64,000 bases of DNA from Amblyornis subalaris (lineage: Eukaryota; Chordata; Aves; Passeriformes; Ptilonorhynchidae), in contig JACAXG010000014.1 in assembly GCA_018881555.1 (NCBI GenBank), forward strand, positions 4,420,697 through 4,484,696, given 5' to 3'. Below are positions 1 to 13,100 of the stretch, in pieces. Within the stretch, counting starts at the first letter, position 1. Every line of letters starts with the position of its first letter. Under the pieces are notes generated by a model, which was given only the letters and a program-made list of their open reading frames with translations, was not told the origin of the DNA and ran no database searches. Made by a program: the position numbers and the translations under genes.

Positions 1-520
1 AACAAAAAAAAAACAAAGAAACCCCCACAAAACACAACAAAACATTCTTACTCCCAAGCTTGGCATTGTTTCCAATGCAGGAATTTTGGGAGGGATAGTA
101 CTGCACTTCNAAAAAAAAATATTAAAAAAAGCATCTTCATGCCACCCTCCTAAATCTGTTCAGGTTTTAAAGGCTCATAGCAACTTAATTCTTCTTTTGT
201 GGCAACTGGGAAATGGTGAAACCATTCTTTCCCCTCAAGTCTGTTATTCATTTAATAATTTGTAAATTCTTGGTCCTCTTAGTCTGACACAAGTATCAAA
301 ATAGTCACGTTTGAGACCAGGGTGGTACAGCTTTTTTCCTCTTTATCAGTAGGATGCAAAGGAATTATTCAACTTGCCTTGTAAAGTTATTCATGACAAT
401 AATTGCAACATAGTTTTGGTGAACAAAAGCTCTTCAGTGAAACACATGGATGCAGAGAAACAGAAATGAGTTATGAACACATAATCCTGTTGCTACTTTT
501 GATAAGGGCATGTCGAAATG

Positions 521-792
521 GCCTTTTGATAGGACAAGGGGAAATGGATTCAAACTGAGAGAGGGCAAGGTTAGACTGGATATTGGGAAGAAATCCTTCC
601 CTGTGAGGGTGGTGAGGCCCTGGCACAGGTTTCCCAGAGAAGCTGTGGCTGTCCCATCTCTGGAAATGTTCAAAGCCGGGTTGGACAGGGCTTTGAGCAA
701 CCTGGGACAGCGGAAGGTGCCCCTGCCTATGGCAGGGACTGGGACTGGATGAGCTTTAAGGTCCCTTCCAACCCAAACCATTCTACGATTTT
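521..792 (+). mobile_element. CR1 LINE fragment, 3' end, plus strand
   Basis: Seen: the sequence follows the familiar avian CR1 3' region in order. It has a TTTGATAGGACAAGGGGAAA start, then GGAAGAAATCCTTCCCTGTG, GTGAGGCCCTGGCACAGGTT, a GAAGCTGTGGCTG segment, GGGTTGGACAGGGCTTTGAG, AAGGTCCCTTCCAACCCAAA and ATTCTACGATT at the end. Known: CR1 is the dominant LINE of birds, is usually 5'-truncated, and ends in short ATTCTATG-type repeats. This copy is about 270 bp and cannot code for reverse transcriptase. It is modestly diverged, so it is not a very recent insertion. It lies opposite in direction to TNIK. Confidence 0.95.
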
Positions 793-1051
793 CTTCAGAT
801 TTTATTAAGGCATTTAGAAGAGCCACTGCTGAAACTGGATGTTGCTTTGTTTCACCATCAAAGTACTGAATCCCCAAAACTCTTCCAGATTTATTTTTTT
901 CTCACATATTTATCAAAACTAAAACCTCTTAATGGCACATATCACACTAAGACAAAGCGAGCTTACTTCCCAGGAACATGAGTCTCCCACCAACTCCCAC
1001 AAGTTATCACACCCCATCCCCTTTCCCCTCTTATCTGTAATTTAAGGACNC

Positions 1052-1066
1052 AGGAGGAGGAGGAGG
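1052..1066 (+). repeat. (AGG)5 triplet run beside exon 3 donor
   Basis: Five perfect AGG units. On the transcribed strand it is (CCU/UCC)5, 10-24 nt downstream of the exon 3 splice donor. Confidence 0.9.
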
Positions 1067-1069
1067 ATA

Positions 1070-1075
1070 CATTAC
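1070..1075 (-). other. TNIK: 5' splice site of TNIK exon 3 (weak, GTAATG)
   Basis: The minus strand reads ACCGGG then GTAATG. The GT and positions +3 and +4 fit the donor consensus, but +5 is T instead of the preferred G, so pairing with U1 should be weaker than usual. A run of five TCC triplets (1052-1066) lies 10-24 nt into the intron and may help or modulate donor use. That last point is inference. Confidence 0.85.
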
Positions 1076-1132
1076 CCCGGTGACGTCCATAACCTTAATA
1101 GCAGCGAGCTGGCCTGTTTTAACATGACGACC
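1076..1132 (-). CDS. TNIK: TNIK exon 3 (kinase N-lobe, catalytic lysine)
   Basis: Seen: on the minus strand this 57-nt block translates to GRHVKTGQLAAIKVMDVTG. It is preceded by a pyrimidine-rich tract ending in CAG and followed by GTAATG. It has no stop and is in phase 0 at both ends, so it joins exactly to exon 2, which ends VYK. Known: this is the N-lobe of GCK-IV kinases. AAIK carries the ATP-anchoring lysine. Counting 19 residues for the unseen exon 1 and 22 for exon 2, this lysine is residue 54, the position mutated in the standard kinase-dead TNIK (K54R). TNIK is a cytoplasmic and nuclear Ser/Thr kinase linked to JNK signalling, actin control and TCF4/beta-catenin transcription. The final glycine (DVTG) matches TNIK; MAP4K4 and MINK1 have DVTE as I recall them. 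Exon 4 is not found in the 1075 bases beyond it. Confidence is very high for the family and high for TNIK. Confidence 0.95.
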
Positions 1133-1165
1133 CTGCAAAAGAAAAGGGAGAAGTTTGTTTGGTTT
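1133..1165 (-). other. TNIK: 3' splice site of TNIK exon 3
   Basis: Reading the minus strand, the sequence before exon 3 is a T/C-rich stretch (CTTCTCCCTTTTCTTTTG) ending in CAG directly before the GGT codon. This is a strong polypyrimidine tract and AG acceptor, and it fixes the 5' edge of the exon at 1132. Confidence 0.9.
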
Positions 1166-4100
1166 TGCTCAGTGACAATGTTTTCCTCACAGTGAACAGT
1201 ATCCTTAAACAATCTCCTCGTCCTGGCAGCATCCACACATTATTTTGTTGCTTTTTCAAGAGCATCTTCACAGCAGCCATGATGGGAAAGCAATTCCCTC
1301 CCCTTCCTCCTGCCATTACAATTAATTAGTACAGGGCCTTCGGTGCTGTATTTTCCTGGCAAACAAGTGCTGGAAATATCCTTTAATGCTCAGCCATGCA
1401 CAGAAAACCAGCTCGAGGCCTCTCCTGAGCACAGAGCATGACTCGGCTGGAAATGGGCTGCTGGAGCTGAGATGATGGGAATGTGCCGGNTGGGGTACCC
1501 ACACTGCCCTCAGTCCAGTCATGTCCCAGTCCCAGCTCTCACGGATCTGGGGACACACCAGGGACTCCTGGCCTGAAGGGCACTGTACTCACTCTGACCA
1601 GTAACTCATTTACTTTGGGAAAGCCTTGGTTAGCAAGCTACAGAGGTTTTTAAAATTTTCAGCAACTGAAAAAATCAGCAGATCACTGCAATGAACTGTT
1701 TGTCGTCCAGTGCTCAACTACATTAATCCTAATGGGAAAATGCCTGGAGGAGATGGGCAAAAAATAACAGAGCTCCAACTATTTATGAGGTCTTAAAACC
1801 AACACAATTGCTATCAAGCAAAGCAATTCCCAGCCTTTCCTCGTCTCCTGAGAAACAGATCACCCAACATCATATCAGAATTGCTCATATTAAATCATTT
1901 CCACCCCCAGTTGGAGGACGTGTGCTCTGCTTCCAAACCAGGCAAGTCTGAGGGGAAGATCCTTTTCCTCCAGGAAAGCCAGCAAATGCTGATCCTGGCA
2001 GNAGAGGAAAGGGAAGCATCCCTATTTCCCAGTTTACATCCCTATTTACTATGGGAGCCGCCCAAGGCCCCATCACATGAGATATGGTGTGGAAGACACA
2101 GAGGGAATGGCAGCTCCTGCCCTGCAGCATTGACAATTAACACACCAAGGACACAAACAGGAGCAGAGGCAGAGAGGGGTCAAGCTGCAGTACGGCTGAA
2201 AGAGGGAAAAATAGGAGCTTTTCCTAAATTGCAGGCTCCTCCTGCCCCCCCACAGCATGCATGTTGATGAGCTGGGGTTTGTGTAAGGTCTCCCAGCTCT
2301 CCTGCAGGCTGGAGATGGTCTTTCACTCCAGTAAGAACCCCAAATTACCAAACACGAGGACCTCTCCCTGGTCCCTCAGGTTTCCAGGCACNGAGCTGGG
2401 AAGCAAACCCACGCGCCGGCTGTGGAGCAAGGCAGCATCATCCTCTCCAAATTTATGACTTCACCAGGAAGCCAATTCACCCACCAGGGCTCCTCGCTCA
2501 TTTATTAACACAATTTATATGTCCTGAGCAACCGCATGTTCTAGCAGCGGAAAAAGAGCTTTATTTTAAAATATGTGCAACNTAAAAAGTAATAAAGTCA
2601 AGCGCGGCCCAGCAGCCCCAGGCTGNGGCTGAAGCACCCCCTGGATGCGGCCGTCGGGAAGGAGGGGCACGTCGCTAGACACCATCTATTTAGACAGCAT
2701 GATCTGCAGAAACAAATCCTCCTCTTCCAAAATTCATCCTTGTCTGCTTGCCCAGGAAGTGCCAACANTTTAATTAAAGCCCACGTAGCACCNGCGGGGA
2801 AAACACTCGGACACAACCACGGCACACCCCACCTCCTGTAAACTGGAGGAGGAAGAGGGGGAAGCAAGCTGGGGCATTTCAAACCATGTAGTTGGGAGTG
2901 ATACCTGCCTTCACCTGATGCATCACCACCTCGTTTTATATTTTAAGGGAATGCCCCGGCCTTGCCGTGGCGAAGCGCTGCTGCTTCCCTCAGTACTGGC
3001 CAAGGGGAAATGGATCCCTACGTGCCCACAGCATCCTTCTCCCAGGGATCTGCTGCCTCCTTGCACAACTCCCAAATATTTACAGATGATGGTAAGAACT
3101 TAGTATCATGTAAGCATTTAGCAAACCAAAGTAAACCACTTGGAAACATATGTTAATGTAAGCCATGGGGGGCACTTAGTCACGCAAAAATCAGGTGGAG
3201 CAGAACCAGTAAGTGTTTAGCCTGGGATGCTGTAGTAAAGGTTTGCTTTGTCTATAGTTTGTTCATGACAATGGATTGCAGAGCTTCACCCTGGCAGATG
3301 AAGCCATCCAGGGAAAACAGGCATCTCCTCACCAGCCAACCACCCCTTTTAATTCAACATATTGCTCAGCACCGAGACTTGCTGTGAAACCTTCATAAAT
3401 AGTTTAGAAAATCCACTTGATTTTCACCCTACTGCAGGTATTCTTGGATTTGCCAGAAAGATGCAGACAGGCTGGAGAAAGACACTGAGAACTGAGAGAT
3501 GGAATACAGGAATTAAATCCAGCATCCAGTACCCATTATAAAAGATGCCACAGCAGCAATAAACCCCTCTGACAGCGTCAGCCACCAACCACCTCCGGCA
3601 CCCTGGCCACGCAGATTCCAGTGCCTGTGCCCAAAGGCTGGAAGCAAGACCAGGAACACCCGTGCGCCCCTGCAGTCTCTCCAAAGCATCCAGCTGGATC
3701 AGGCAGTGGAGCCACTTCTGCCAAAGCCAAGACAAGATGAAACTGGGAATTAATTAATGTCAAGTGCTAAGTTGTCCAGTGTTAATCTGTGCTGCTGTAA
3801 GAAAGCTACAAAGGAGGACTGGGGTATCAAGTCAAGAAAAGCACTAAAAAGCCCCTGTTCTGATGGTTTTGCTCCCCGCATGTCCTCCACCCATCAAAAC
3901 TTGTTGGCTTTTTCCTTTAAACCACCAGCACAGCAGTGCCCTCCACTAGAAAAACCACATGAAGACTGAGCCCAACTCCTGATCCTGGGGTTACCTCTGC
4001 CTCCTCAACCAAAGATGTGCATCAAAATAGGCAAGAAGTGCTGAAGTTCAACAGAAAACTTCCACTTTTGGAAAAAGTCTTTCATTTCAGCAAAGCCTTC

Positions 4101-7090
4101 AGGAGGATGGGACCCTTCCTGCGTCAAAAAGTCACTTCTGAGCCTTCAGATCACACCACCAGCAATATTTTTGGTGACAGGAGCTAAGGAAGCCAGAGGG
4201 GAGCAGCTGTCATTGAGCCACCCTTGCTCCCTGTCCCTCCTCACCTCCTGTGTGCCCTTGGTTGTCTGTCTGCTGTGGAAAAGGAGCTCTTAACAATCGG
4301 GAACACTTTGTCTTCTCACCCTTGTCTTCTATTGTTCAGGATTTTTCTGCTTATTGGTGGTTGGTAAGCTGCTTCCAGATGCTCATACAGAATAGCAAGA
4401 GGTGCATAAGAACCAGGATCATTCCCAGAGCCCAACCTTCCACCACATCCCACCATCAGCCCCATCCTGCTGCAGGACTCAAATTCCTGCATGGCACCAC
4501 CTTTGCTTTGGATACGAGCATTGGTTTTCCCAGCTCTCCCTCCCTCCTCATGGGGGATGGCAATTGAACCTCCAGAAATCTGAAAGAGAGGAAGGGAGCA
4601 GCTGTCCAGGAGGACTCTGGTCACCCACCCCACGNTGGCTTGTCACAGTCAGCACCACAGGGTTTGAAGGAACACTGCCAGCATCACGTGGGGTACAGCA
4701 CCCAGCGGCCTCAAACACACAAACATCCTCCAACATCCCCCTGCTCTTTTCCCAAAGCAAGTTCTGCCTCTGGCTCTTCATCTCCATGAATTCAGCACTG
4801 TTACAGACACTGATGGCTGTGATGGCATAAAACATACAGGAGGAAATCAAAGCTACTAAAGCATTTCCCCTCTCCAGATTCGCTGTCAAGGTTCACTTGG
4901 GTACAAACCCACATTTCAGCCTCAGGATTATTCAAGCGTGATCTTCAAAGCTGCCACAATTTTTAATTAAACATCCATCTGAGCATAAATTCATGCTCCT
5001 AATTACTCTCAAAATGTTATATCAACTATCACTAACTTGATAATGTCAAGTATTAAGACTAATTTCTGCAAATGAAGCAGGCACTGTGAGCTTTTTTCTT
5101 CAAAGGTTGTGGTCCTCACACTCCATAAAGTGTAATGGACCAGCACACAATGGGAACATTGGTAAATGCTTTTAAACATCAATTGATGCATTCAGGCGTT
5201 ATATTTACTAAATAAATATACCCCGGCCTCAATATCAGCCTTTGTACACAACTGCACATCCTGGCCCAAAATTCAAGTCCACTTTTTAGGGACAGAAAGA
5301 GGATGATTGATTGTTGCTCTTTAAAATTTTCCTTGCACAAGCATGGATTTCACCTCTAAGCAAAAACTGCCATTTCTGTACCCAGAAATCTATTCCATCA
5401 TATTTACTTAACTTCTGCTGTCGGCTTTTATTCATCCAACAAAATAAATGACCCACCACCTGCTGCAACCAGTGGGACACAACCACAATTGTCACTTTCT
5501 TGAGAAACGCAGAGCTCCCATTTCCTTCCGCCAGGCAGAGCAACATCTCTCCCACTTCCCGTGCATACAAAATCCCCACTGCAGGCACTTAATGGAGCAA
5601 ACATGTTGTGTGTCTGATATTTTTAAGCAAAACACTTGTAATCCAACTACTTTACACTGCCCTTACGCTGCATGTAAAGATTAAAATGAGTGGGATCAGG
5701 GTGTTCTTGCAAGGCACTGCTGAAATTTCAATATGAACAGCCTTGCTGGGACCAGACCACAAGGCCAGCCCTCCCCACTGAGGAACACTGTGTCTCATAC
5801 AGAAATCTCAGTGAACTGAGACAAACAACAAAAAGTCTCATAAAAGTCCAAATATTACCACTTTGGCAGGAGAGAGGCCTCCCAAATAAACTTCTTCCAT
5901 TACATTTCTGTTGCAGCTAAAATACTGAGCTGGTGCCAGCAGCCCAACAACCACCCTTTCTGCTGTCCAGCTCCTCCAAACCCAGCCATCAGACAGCACA
6001 TCCTCGACACCACCAGCTCCTGCATATTCTTCCTACCACAGGAATGGCACAGGACACTGGAGATTTTGCCAAGTTGGAAGTCACCAGTTCACATTTCTAT
6101 GTTAACACATAATTTTTGGTAAGTTCTATGACAAACTCTTTGCCCAGCCCTACTTCTGCACATCCATCATCAAAGTGTTCACCAGTGAGTCTCATTTCCA
6201 GACTCCATTTCAGCATCCAAGACCTTCTGCAGAGAATCTCTCCTGAGATGGGCCAGAACTTCACACAAGTCCATGGTCTGGGTTCTGCCAGTTCCTTGTT
6301 CTCCTGTAGTTCAAGGCAATTTGGAGACTCGGTCCAAGATTTTTAGCATGAAGGCACTTTAGCACTAATGCACTGAAAACTGCATCCAGTTTTTCCTGGG
6401 AGGAGGAACTCTGCCTTCCAATAGGAGCTGTTGAGTCTGAACTGCCATCCTGCAGTACATTAGACCATTTTATAGCACCTGGTGTGATTTGTTCTCAGCT
6501 TTTACAGAGTACAGGCACATTTATGTACTTGGTTTCCCATTGAAAACAATCTTGAGGGTGCCAAAATGCCCTCTCCAACTGGTCAGAGGGGCTAAAATAC
6601 TTATTGATGTAAAAAATAGGTTTATTCTAGTGAAACTTCAGCAATCTCCAAAACAAATGGGCTCATAAATGATGTACTCGAGCTTTGCACTTGGTTTACA
6701 TATCTCTTCAAACATATCTGAAATAAATCCATGTCTCTGAGAAGGTAATTAAAACATTGGATACTCTGCATAGCAGGCCAGCANAAGAAAAATTGAGTCA
6801 TATAACAGGATGGGGAAAATGTTTATTTTAACGAAGAGTAACATATCTCTTTGATTAAAAGAGAGCCATCACAGGCCAAACCTTATTGTTGCTGCTTGCA
6901 CTTAACTCCAGCACTGGGAGGGGGATTTCAAGCCAGTGGGGACTCAGAACATCCCTGCACACTGGGGACCAGGCCCTCACCCTGCCTGGGGATTGTTCAG
7001 CCCCATCTCTCTGCTTTATTGCAGCCAAACCTCTGCCCTTTGCAGCAGGAGCTTTTCGAGAGAAGCAGCATGACCACAATGGCAGTGCCC
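1133..7090 (-). other. TNIK: TNIK intron 2, segment nearest exon 3
   Basis: Unique intronic sequence of mixed composition with scattered single N bases. I find no exon, RNA gene or recognisable transposon here. All open frames are short and resemble no known family. Confidence 0.7.
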
Positions 7091-7122
7091 TTCCTTCCTT
7101 CCTTCCTTCCTTCCTTCTTTCC
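7091..7122 (+). repeat. (TTCC)n microsatellite
   Basis: Six perfect TTCC units followed by an imperfect TTCTTTCC. It is a short tetranucleotide microsatellite in intron 2 and a likely length polymorphism. Confidence 0.9.
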
Positions 7123-10100
7123 ACACCCTTCCATCTCTCCATCATTTACTGGGTTCACAAACAGCTCTGCAGAGCTTCAGGGTGATCCCACTGCCTCAAG
7201 GCACCAAAGCACATGAGTGACTTGTTGCAGTTCCTTTCCATTTGGGGCAAGCTCCAGTTAAAACACCCTCTGTTCCCCCAGGCTTCAACACACTCTCCAC
7301 AAACCTCATNTTCCAATGTATGTGGCACACCTGAAACTCCAATGCTTTGACACCAGACATGGAAAATCTATAAAAAACATAAAAAGGTGCATCCAGTGCT
7401 TGACATCTCACTCGCTGGCCGGATGAGGCTCCAGCGTTGCTCCTCTGCCCTCCTGAGCTCTCCTGCAGAACACTGTTTGCTCACTTGAGCACGGCTCTTC
7501 ACCTCTGCCCAACCTGCTCCCAGCCCTCNGGCTGCTTCTGGAGAGCAGGACAAACACAAGTTTCACTCACAGCCAATCTTCCCCTTACACCTGTCATCTT
7601 TTCCAACATTTTAAAGAGTAAAATCCTGGAAAACATTCAAAGATTCAAACAGAAACTAAACAAAGTGGAATTTTTTTTTTCCTAATTCTCAGCTGGGCAA
7701 TTTTATTAATACTTCAGTTTGGACTGACCAACCAGAGCTTCCCGTTGGAAAAGCCTAAATCTACTCCCAGCACCGACACCTCCGACTGCACATGGCCAAG
7801 CTGATGCTCTGTGCTGCCTGAGCAAAGCTGACCTTTGGCCTGAAGTGTTTCCAGTCCTCTGTATCAATCCAAGCTCCGATCGGGGCCGTGCAGCTTGGAA
7901 AGCTGCAATTCCATTACTGCAGCTCCACAATAGCTCTGACGTTAAGAAGGCAGGATTATTAGATTAACAAACTAAATTGTTAAATTAGCATATCATTCAT
8001 TTCCAGAAATAACANGCACTACTGCATATAGGTGAGCAAGACTATAATCTTATATTCCCTAATATATAAGGGAGACACATCCCTCATGCCAGTGCTTGTA
8101 CTTACTCCATCCTCTATCCCTCTGAAAGTTCAAAGGAGGCTGGAGACACCCACCTCCAGCTCAGGAAGAACTGAGAGGCTTCCCTCTTCCANGCATAAAA
8201 CTATGGTCTTAAGAAATCTGACACCAGCATCAGAGAGCCCAAATCCTTCCAGAAGCTTCTGCAGATGGTTCTTCTAGATGTGGCCTGCCCCACTTCTGAT
8301 TCCCACCCAGGGACAAGCATTGGTTAGAAGGCACATGCCCCCTCCCTGTGGCACCATTTAGCACCAGCACANTGGCCACGGTGGGCTGTGTATCTGCCCC
8401 GCGGTCACACCAAGGACTGTGACAGATTTTGGCCTCAAGTGTTTGAAGATGCAGGGTTTGAAGGTCTGCTCTTCGTGGTCACAGCAAACCTTGTGGCAGA
8501 GCAGCTTTCAAGATGTTTCTGCATGTGGCAGGGCTTTCCCAGAGCCCAGGAACCAACGTTGCTCTGGGAAAGGGAAGTCAAAGCCTCAACAAGAGCAGGT
8601 CTAGGCTGGAAGAGGTGTGAGCTGAGCACCACAGCGTGGAACAGACAGAGATGGAGATCATCAACAGACAGAATATACACCAAAACTGAGTTTTAGGAGC
8701 AGCCTATGGAAACCTGAGGCACCAAAGGACTAAGGAGTGATGTTCCTGACAAAGAGCAATGTTTATGTATAAAAAAGAGAAAGACAAGCAGTGTCTTAGG
8801 AATGTCATTGCAGAATTGGTCCCACACTGAAGGTAGCAGGATTCAAAGGATCATCAGTGGGATGACGGAAAGNGATGGACCATTTACCACTGAACCCCGT
8901 GTAGCCTCCCCAGGTCCTCCAGAGCTTTGCTCCTTGCTCCAGCATTCCCAGGTCCAACACTGGGCAATCCCCACGGCTCTCTGCCAAGGGGAGCAGCCCA
9001 TCCCCTGAAGCCCCCCTGGCAAGGAGGAGAGCGGCTGGGCCTTGGAGTGCTCCTTCCCCTCCCACACAGCCTGTGCTCCCTTTGCCCTGCCTTCTCTGCA
9101 AGTGCACCTTTTCACAGCTCAGAGAAGGCAGCACAGCCTGTTCCCAACAACATTAGTCCATGACAGCCATGTTATTACCACCCCTTAACACCCCCACTGT
9201 GCTGCTGTTTCACGTCGCTGCCTATTCAACACTGCAGTATTCATAACTAAAATTAAATCTGCCTTTAGGAGACCCACAAGGCACCCTTTCACACAGGCCA
9301 CGTCTCTGAGAGCGGCACCAGGTTGCTCTTTCCAGTGGGAAGCACTGAGCCATGGAGGGAACTGCACNGCCCACGTGTCCGGACCACCCAGTACTGTCAA
9401 GGGAGATGCCTGGCTCTCGAGGGTGGCCCAAGACCCAGCCTCCTCCAGCGGTCCAGGCTATCCCATGGCTAGCACCTTCCTCCAGAGCCTTGCTGANGTG
9501 TGGCAGGGGGCCACCACAGACCTTGCCAGGGCTGGACTGCAGCAGGGAGCTTTCGCATCTGCAGAATTCCGATTTCCATGTGCTTTTGGTGCCTGCAACC
9601 CACAGCCAACCACTTCTGCACGGTCCCAGGGCATCTTGGCTTCACCATGGCCAGAACCACTTCGGTTTCAACANTCAAACCCAAACTCCAGGATGAGCCC
9701 AGCAGCTTCAGGGCACCAGTTCCCTGAAGCTGGCTCTGTGCAGGACACAGGAATAGGCATCCCAGGGCACCAGGCAGCTTCTATGTGATGACTGGGCCTG
9801 CTCACCATCTCAGACCACATACTCAGGGTAAGAATGAACCACTGTGTCCAGAGCTCAGGGGCACCAGCACGCTCTCTACAATACAATGAGTTTTGGCAGC
9901 TGCTGCTACTTCTTCTGTACTTGNAGAAAAACAATTCCCTTCAAACCAGATTGTTCCTAACCTGCTCCCTGCTGCAGGGTAGACNGGGCTTAATGCCTGT
10001 GCCGCTGCCTCCCATGGCAACCCACCGCAGGACACCGATGGACACAAGGTACCCCTCAGCCTCCCCAGGCTTCTGGTACCCCATTTATCTGTGCCACACA

Positions 10101-13100
10101 TTAAACAGCTGCTTTTCAACATTTCAAGTGCCAGCTGCTCTTCAAGCCATACCCCAAATCAGTAACTGTCTTGCAAATCGAGTTNAAAAAATGGCCCTTA
10201 CAGAAAAACACTATACACAGTGATGGAAATGTAGTTTCTGGAAACACCTCGGCAGTGCCATCTGCTTGACTTCAGCTCTTGTTTCATAGTAGCAAGATCC
10301 AATTTTGGAGGTGGCATGTAAAGTGCAAGGTGATTTTTCAANCAACAAACAGCAAGGGAGAACCACCTTCTGTGAACCTGAGTGCTCGGCATCCTCTCCA
10401 GCAGCGGGGATGGATAGCACTGGTGGCAGCAGACAGCAACAGGAGAGCCAGGTAACACAGAGGCATCTGTTGTCTAAAGCTGGTCGAGGGTTTTGTGCTT
10501 TTTTTTGGTCCCTGCGTAAGGAAAACTGAGCATGAAGGAAAGCCCAATGTTTGCGGTGTTTTCCCAACCATTTAATTCAGGAAATTTAACTCTGTGGATG
10601 TCAATGGCTTTTCATGAAGGGATTCCATTGCATTTCATTGACTTGCCAATGGCACAAACCAACCGTGTCCGTGTTCCCATGAATTACCCCAGCTGACTGA
10701 GCAGCCCAGCCCGCTGTCCCAGCCACATTTTTCCCATTCCCTCTGTTTCTCCATGTAACTGCAGGGCAGTCCTCTTTTAGCTCAGCTCACAGCACAGTNT
10801 AGCTGTCCATGCTGCCCCACATCCCCCATGGCCCTGTTTCTCAGCAGACACAATNACCCAGGATGAGACCCCACTCTGGCCCTCTTCAGACACCTCAGCA
10901 GGGGTTATCAAGGCATTTAAACAGGGCTCTCACCTTGGTCACCCCCACCTGCTCCATGATTCTCAGCTTCCAGAAGGGAGCCTGAACACAAACCCACCAT
11001 GTTCTTTTGTGCACCAACCCTAACACCCCAAATCCAGTAGAAATTTGGGCTGAACTTCTGAGGTCCAGTCCCATTGCTGGTAATGGCTGAACACGCACAG
11101 CGTGAGCCAGGATATACGTCCAGTCACCTTGAACTAAGCAAGTNATCCTTACAACCCTTCCACTGCCTCCCTCCTTGAGCCTTTCCAGTCCTGCTAAGCC
11201 TTGGATCAGCACGGATCCAACCACCTTGATTCCTGCCCACGTGGCAAGGCTGACTGGCACCTGAGCCAATTCATACATTCAGGCTTCACTCATTCATCAA
11301 TCGCGAGCTGACTCCAAGTCCCTGTCTCAGGGTGGTAGAAGTAACAAGAACAAGCTGATAAAGGTGCTTAGGTTTTATGGGGCTTAGGAGAAAATGCCAC
11401 AGCTGCCAGAAAGCCTCACATATATCTCTTGGGTGACTGAGGTTGTAGCGTGAGGAAAATAACTGTAAGAATGACATAAGTAACCTCAGATCTTNTGCTG
11501 TGCAGAGCTGAGGTGCTCTCCTAATCCCAATGACTTTGTAACTCAAGATNCTGCAGACCCCATGTTGCACATTTCTCTACCTATGTCAGCTCAAATATCA
11601 ATTTTAGACCTCATGTACTTGAAGGCAGATGGACATCACCCTCCCTTTCATCCAGAGTCGCCTCCAGGGTTTTTGTCTGCCCTGAGCAGCCTTGACAACT
11701 TGCTGTCCATCCCATCCTACCCTGAGTCACTTACTGTCAGGAGTCAATAAACGTTTTGCACTGCCTGTGTTCTACTGATTTAAAAGACCCAGCCATGCCT
11801 AGAGCAACACTCTGTGATATACATACTAATTTGGCTGCCCAGGGATACATCAAAGTTTTCATGTCGTCCGATGTTTCAAGCAAGTCAGGTATTGAGTAGC
11901 AAAACTTTAGAACTGCTTANTGGAAAAGGGAGGCTGAGAAATGACACGCAGACCCCCTTTATCCTTNTATTTGCTTTACGTATGTCACACGTGCACTCGC
12001 TGCTTTGTCTGGGATAAAGACGGGATTTCGGAGTTGGCTGTGGAACAGCCCCGCTGTGGCTCACCCTCTAAGCCAGCCTCGCGGGTTGGGATCAACAGCG
12101 TCGATCGGCAGATTAAACTGCAGCTTCTCCCTTTCCAAGTCTCCCCTCTCCAGCNGGAATTTCCTACCCTTGCACTGGCAATGCAAAGCTTTTCTGTTAA
12201 GCANTAAGGCAGCCAGGTCACCGCCTTTCCCTGCAAAACAGACCCCTGGCACCACCGGGATGCCCTTGCTTGGCAAAGGACCCTCCTCCCAGGACACCCA
12301 GGGCTCCTCATTTCTCCACGAAACAGAGAAACTGGGGTGTGAGGGCTCCTCTAGGAAAGGAGTGAGCCCTAGAAGACCCCACAAATCAACAGCCCCTCCC
12401 CAGGCCTGCACACGACCCCCGTGCAGCCTCGCCGCAGGCAGCACAGCGGAGAGGGGCTTTAGCCAGGGATTTGAAAGCAGGGAGGAGAGGAGGAGGACTT
12501 GGGATTAGCAGGTGAAGGTTAAACCAGTACCAGGGATTGCATGGGAACAGTACAACTCAGGAATGAGTGGGAGGAAGCCAAAAAGGACCGAGTGTCCCTG
12601 CCACCTTCAGCACTTGGGGACACGAAGGACGAGCCCAGCACCGGCACAGCACGTCACTGTTTGGCAGTTCAGGGGCTGCAGCCACTGCCTGATGTGGTTA
12701 TCAATGCAGGAGGGCTCCCTGGCCATTAAGGGCCCTACTTAGAGAGCAATAACATGTACAGACACAAATCGATGCTGTACAGTTTGAAGGAACCNACCGA
12801 AGGCTATGGATTTTACTCACTGTTATTTGCAAAGTGAAACAAAGCAGGCAAAAAAGCTCTCGAAGCAGCCCAAAAAGCTGCCTGCAGGAACGTGGGCAGC
12901 TCACGAAGGCTTCCTGCAGCTTTGCAGGGAGAACACATATGGGCAGGGGGTGATGGCCTTTTATTCCACTGGATAAAGATCTTAGTGGAAATCTGAAAAG
13001 CTCGGCGTGAGACCTCATCCACAGCTAATCCACACGGACTATGCCATGCTGTAGGCACGCCAGGAAGGAACCAAGGCCAGGCGCTGCACTGAGTCACGCC

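Larger units (their letters stand above)
1..1075 (-). other. TNIK: TNIK intron 3, 5' part
   Basis: This is the beginning of the intron after exon 3. It holds one CR1 fragment (521-792), an A/C-rich low-complexity start (1-45) and the TCC triplet run next to the donor. No exon 4 (the acidic DEEEE-IKQEINML segment of the family) can be read on the minus strand here, so the intron continues beyond position 1. Confidence 0.85.

Noticed and set aside
12005..12508. 167-codon plus-strand open frame
   Set aside because: It overlaps minus-strand frames of similar length, crosses N bases and has no recognisable domain. GC-rich intronic DNA explains it.
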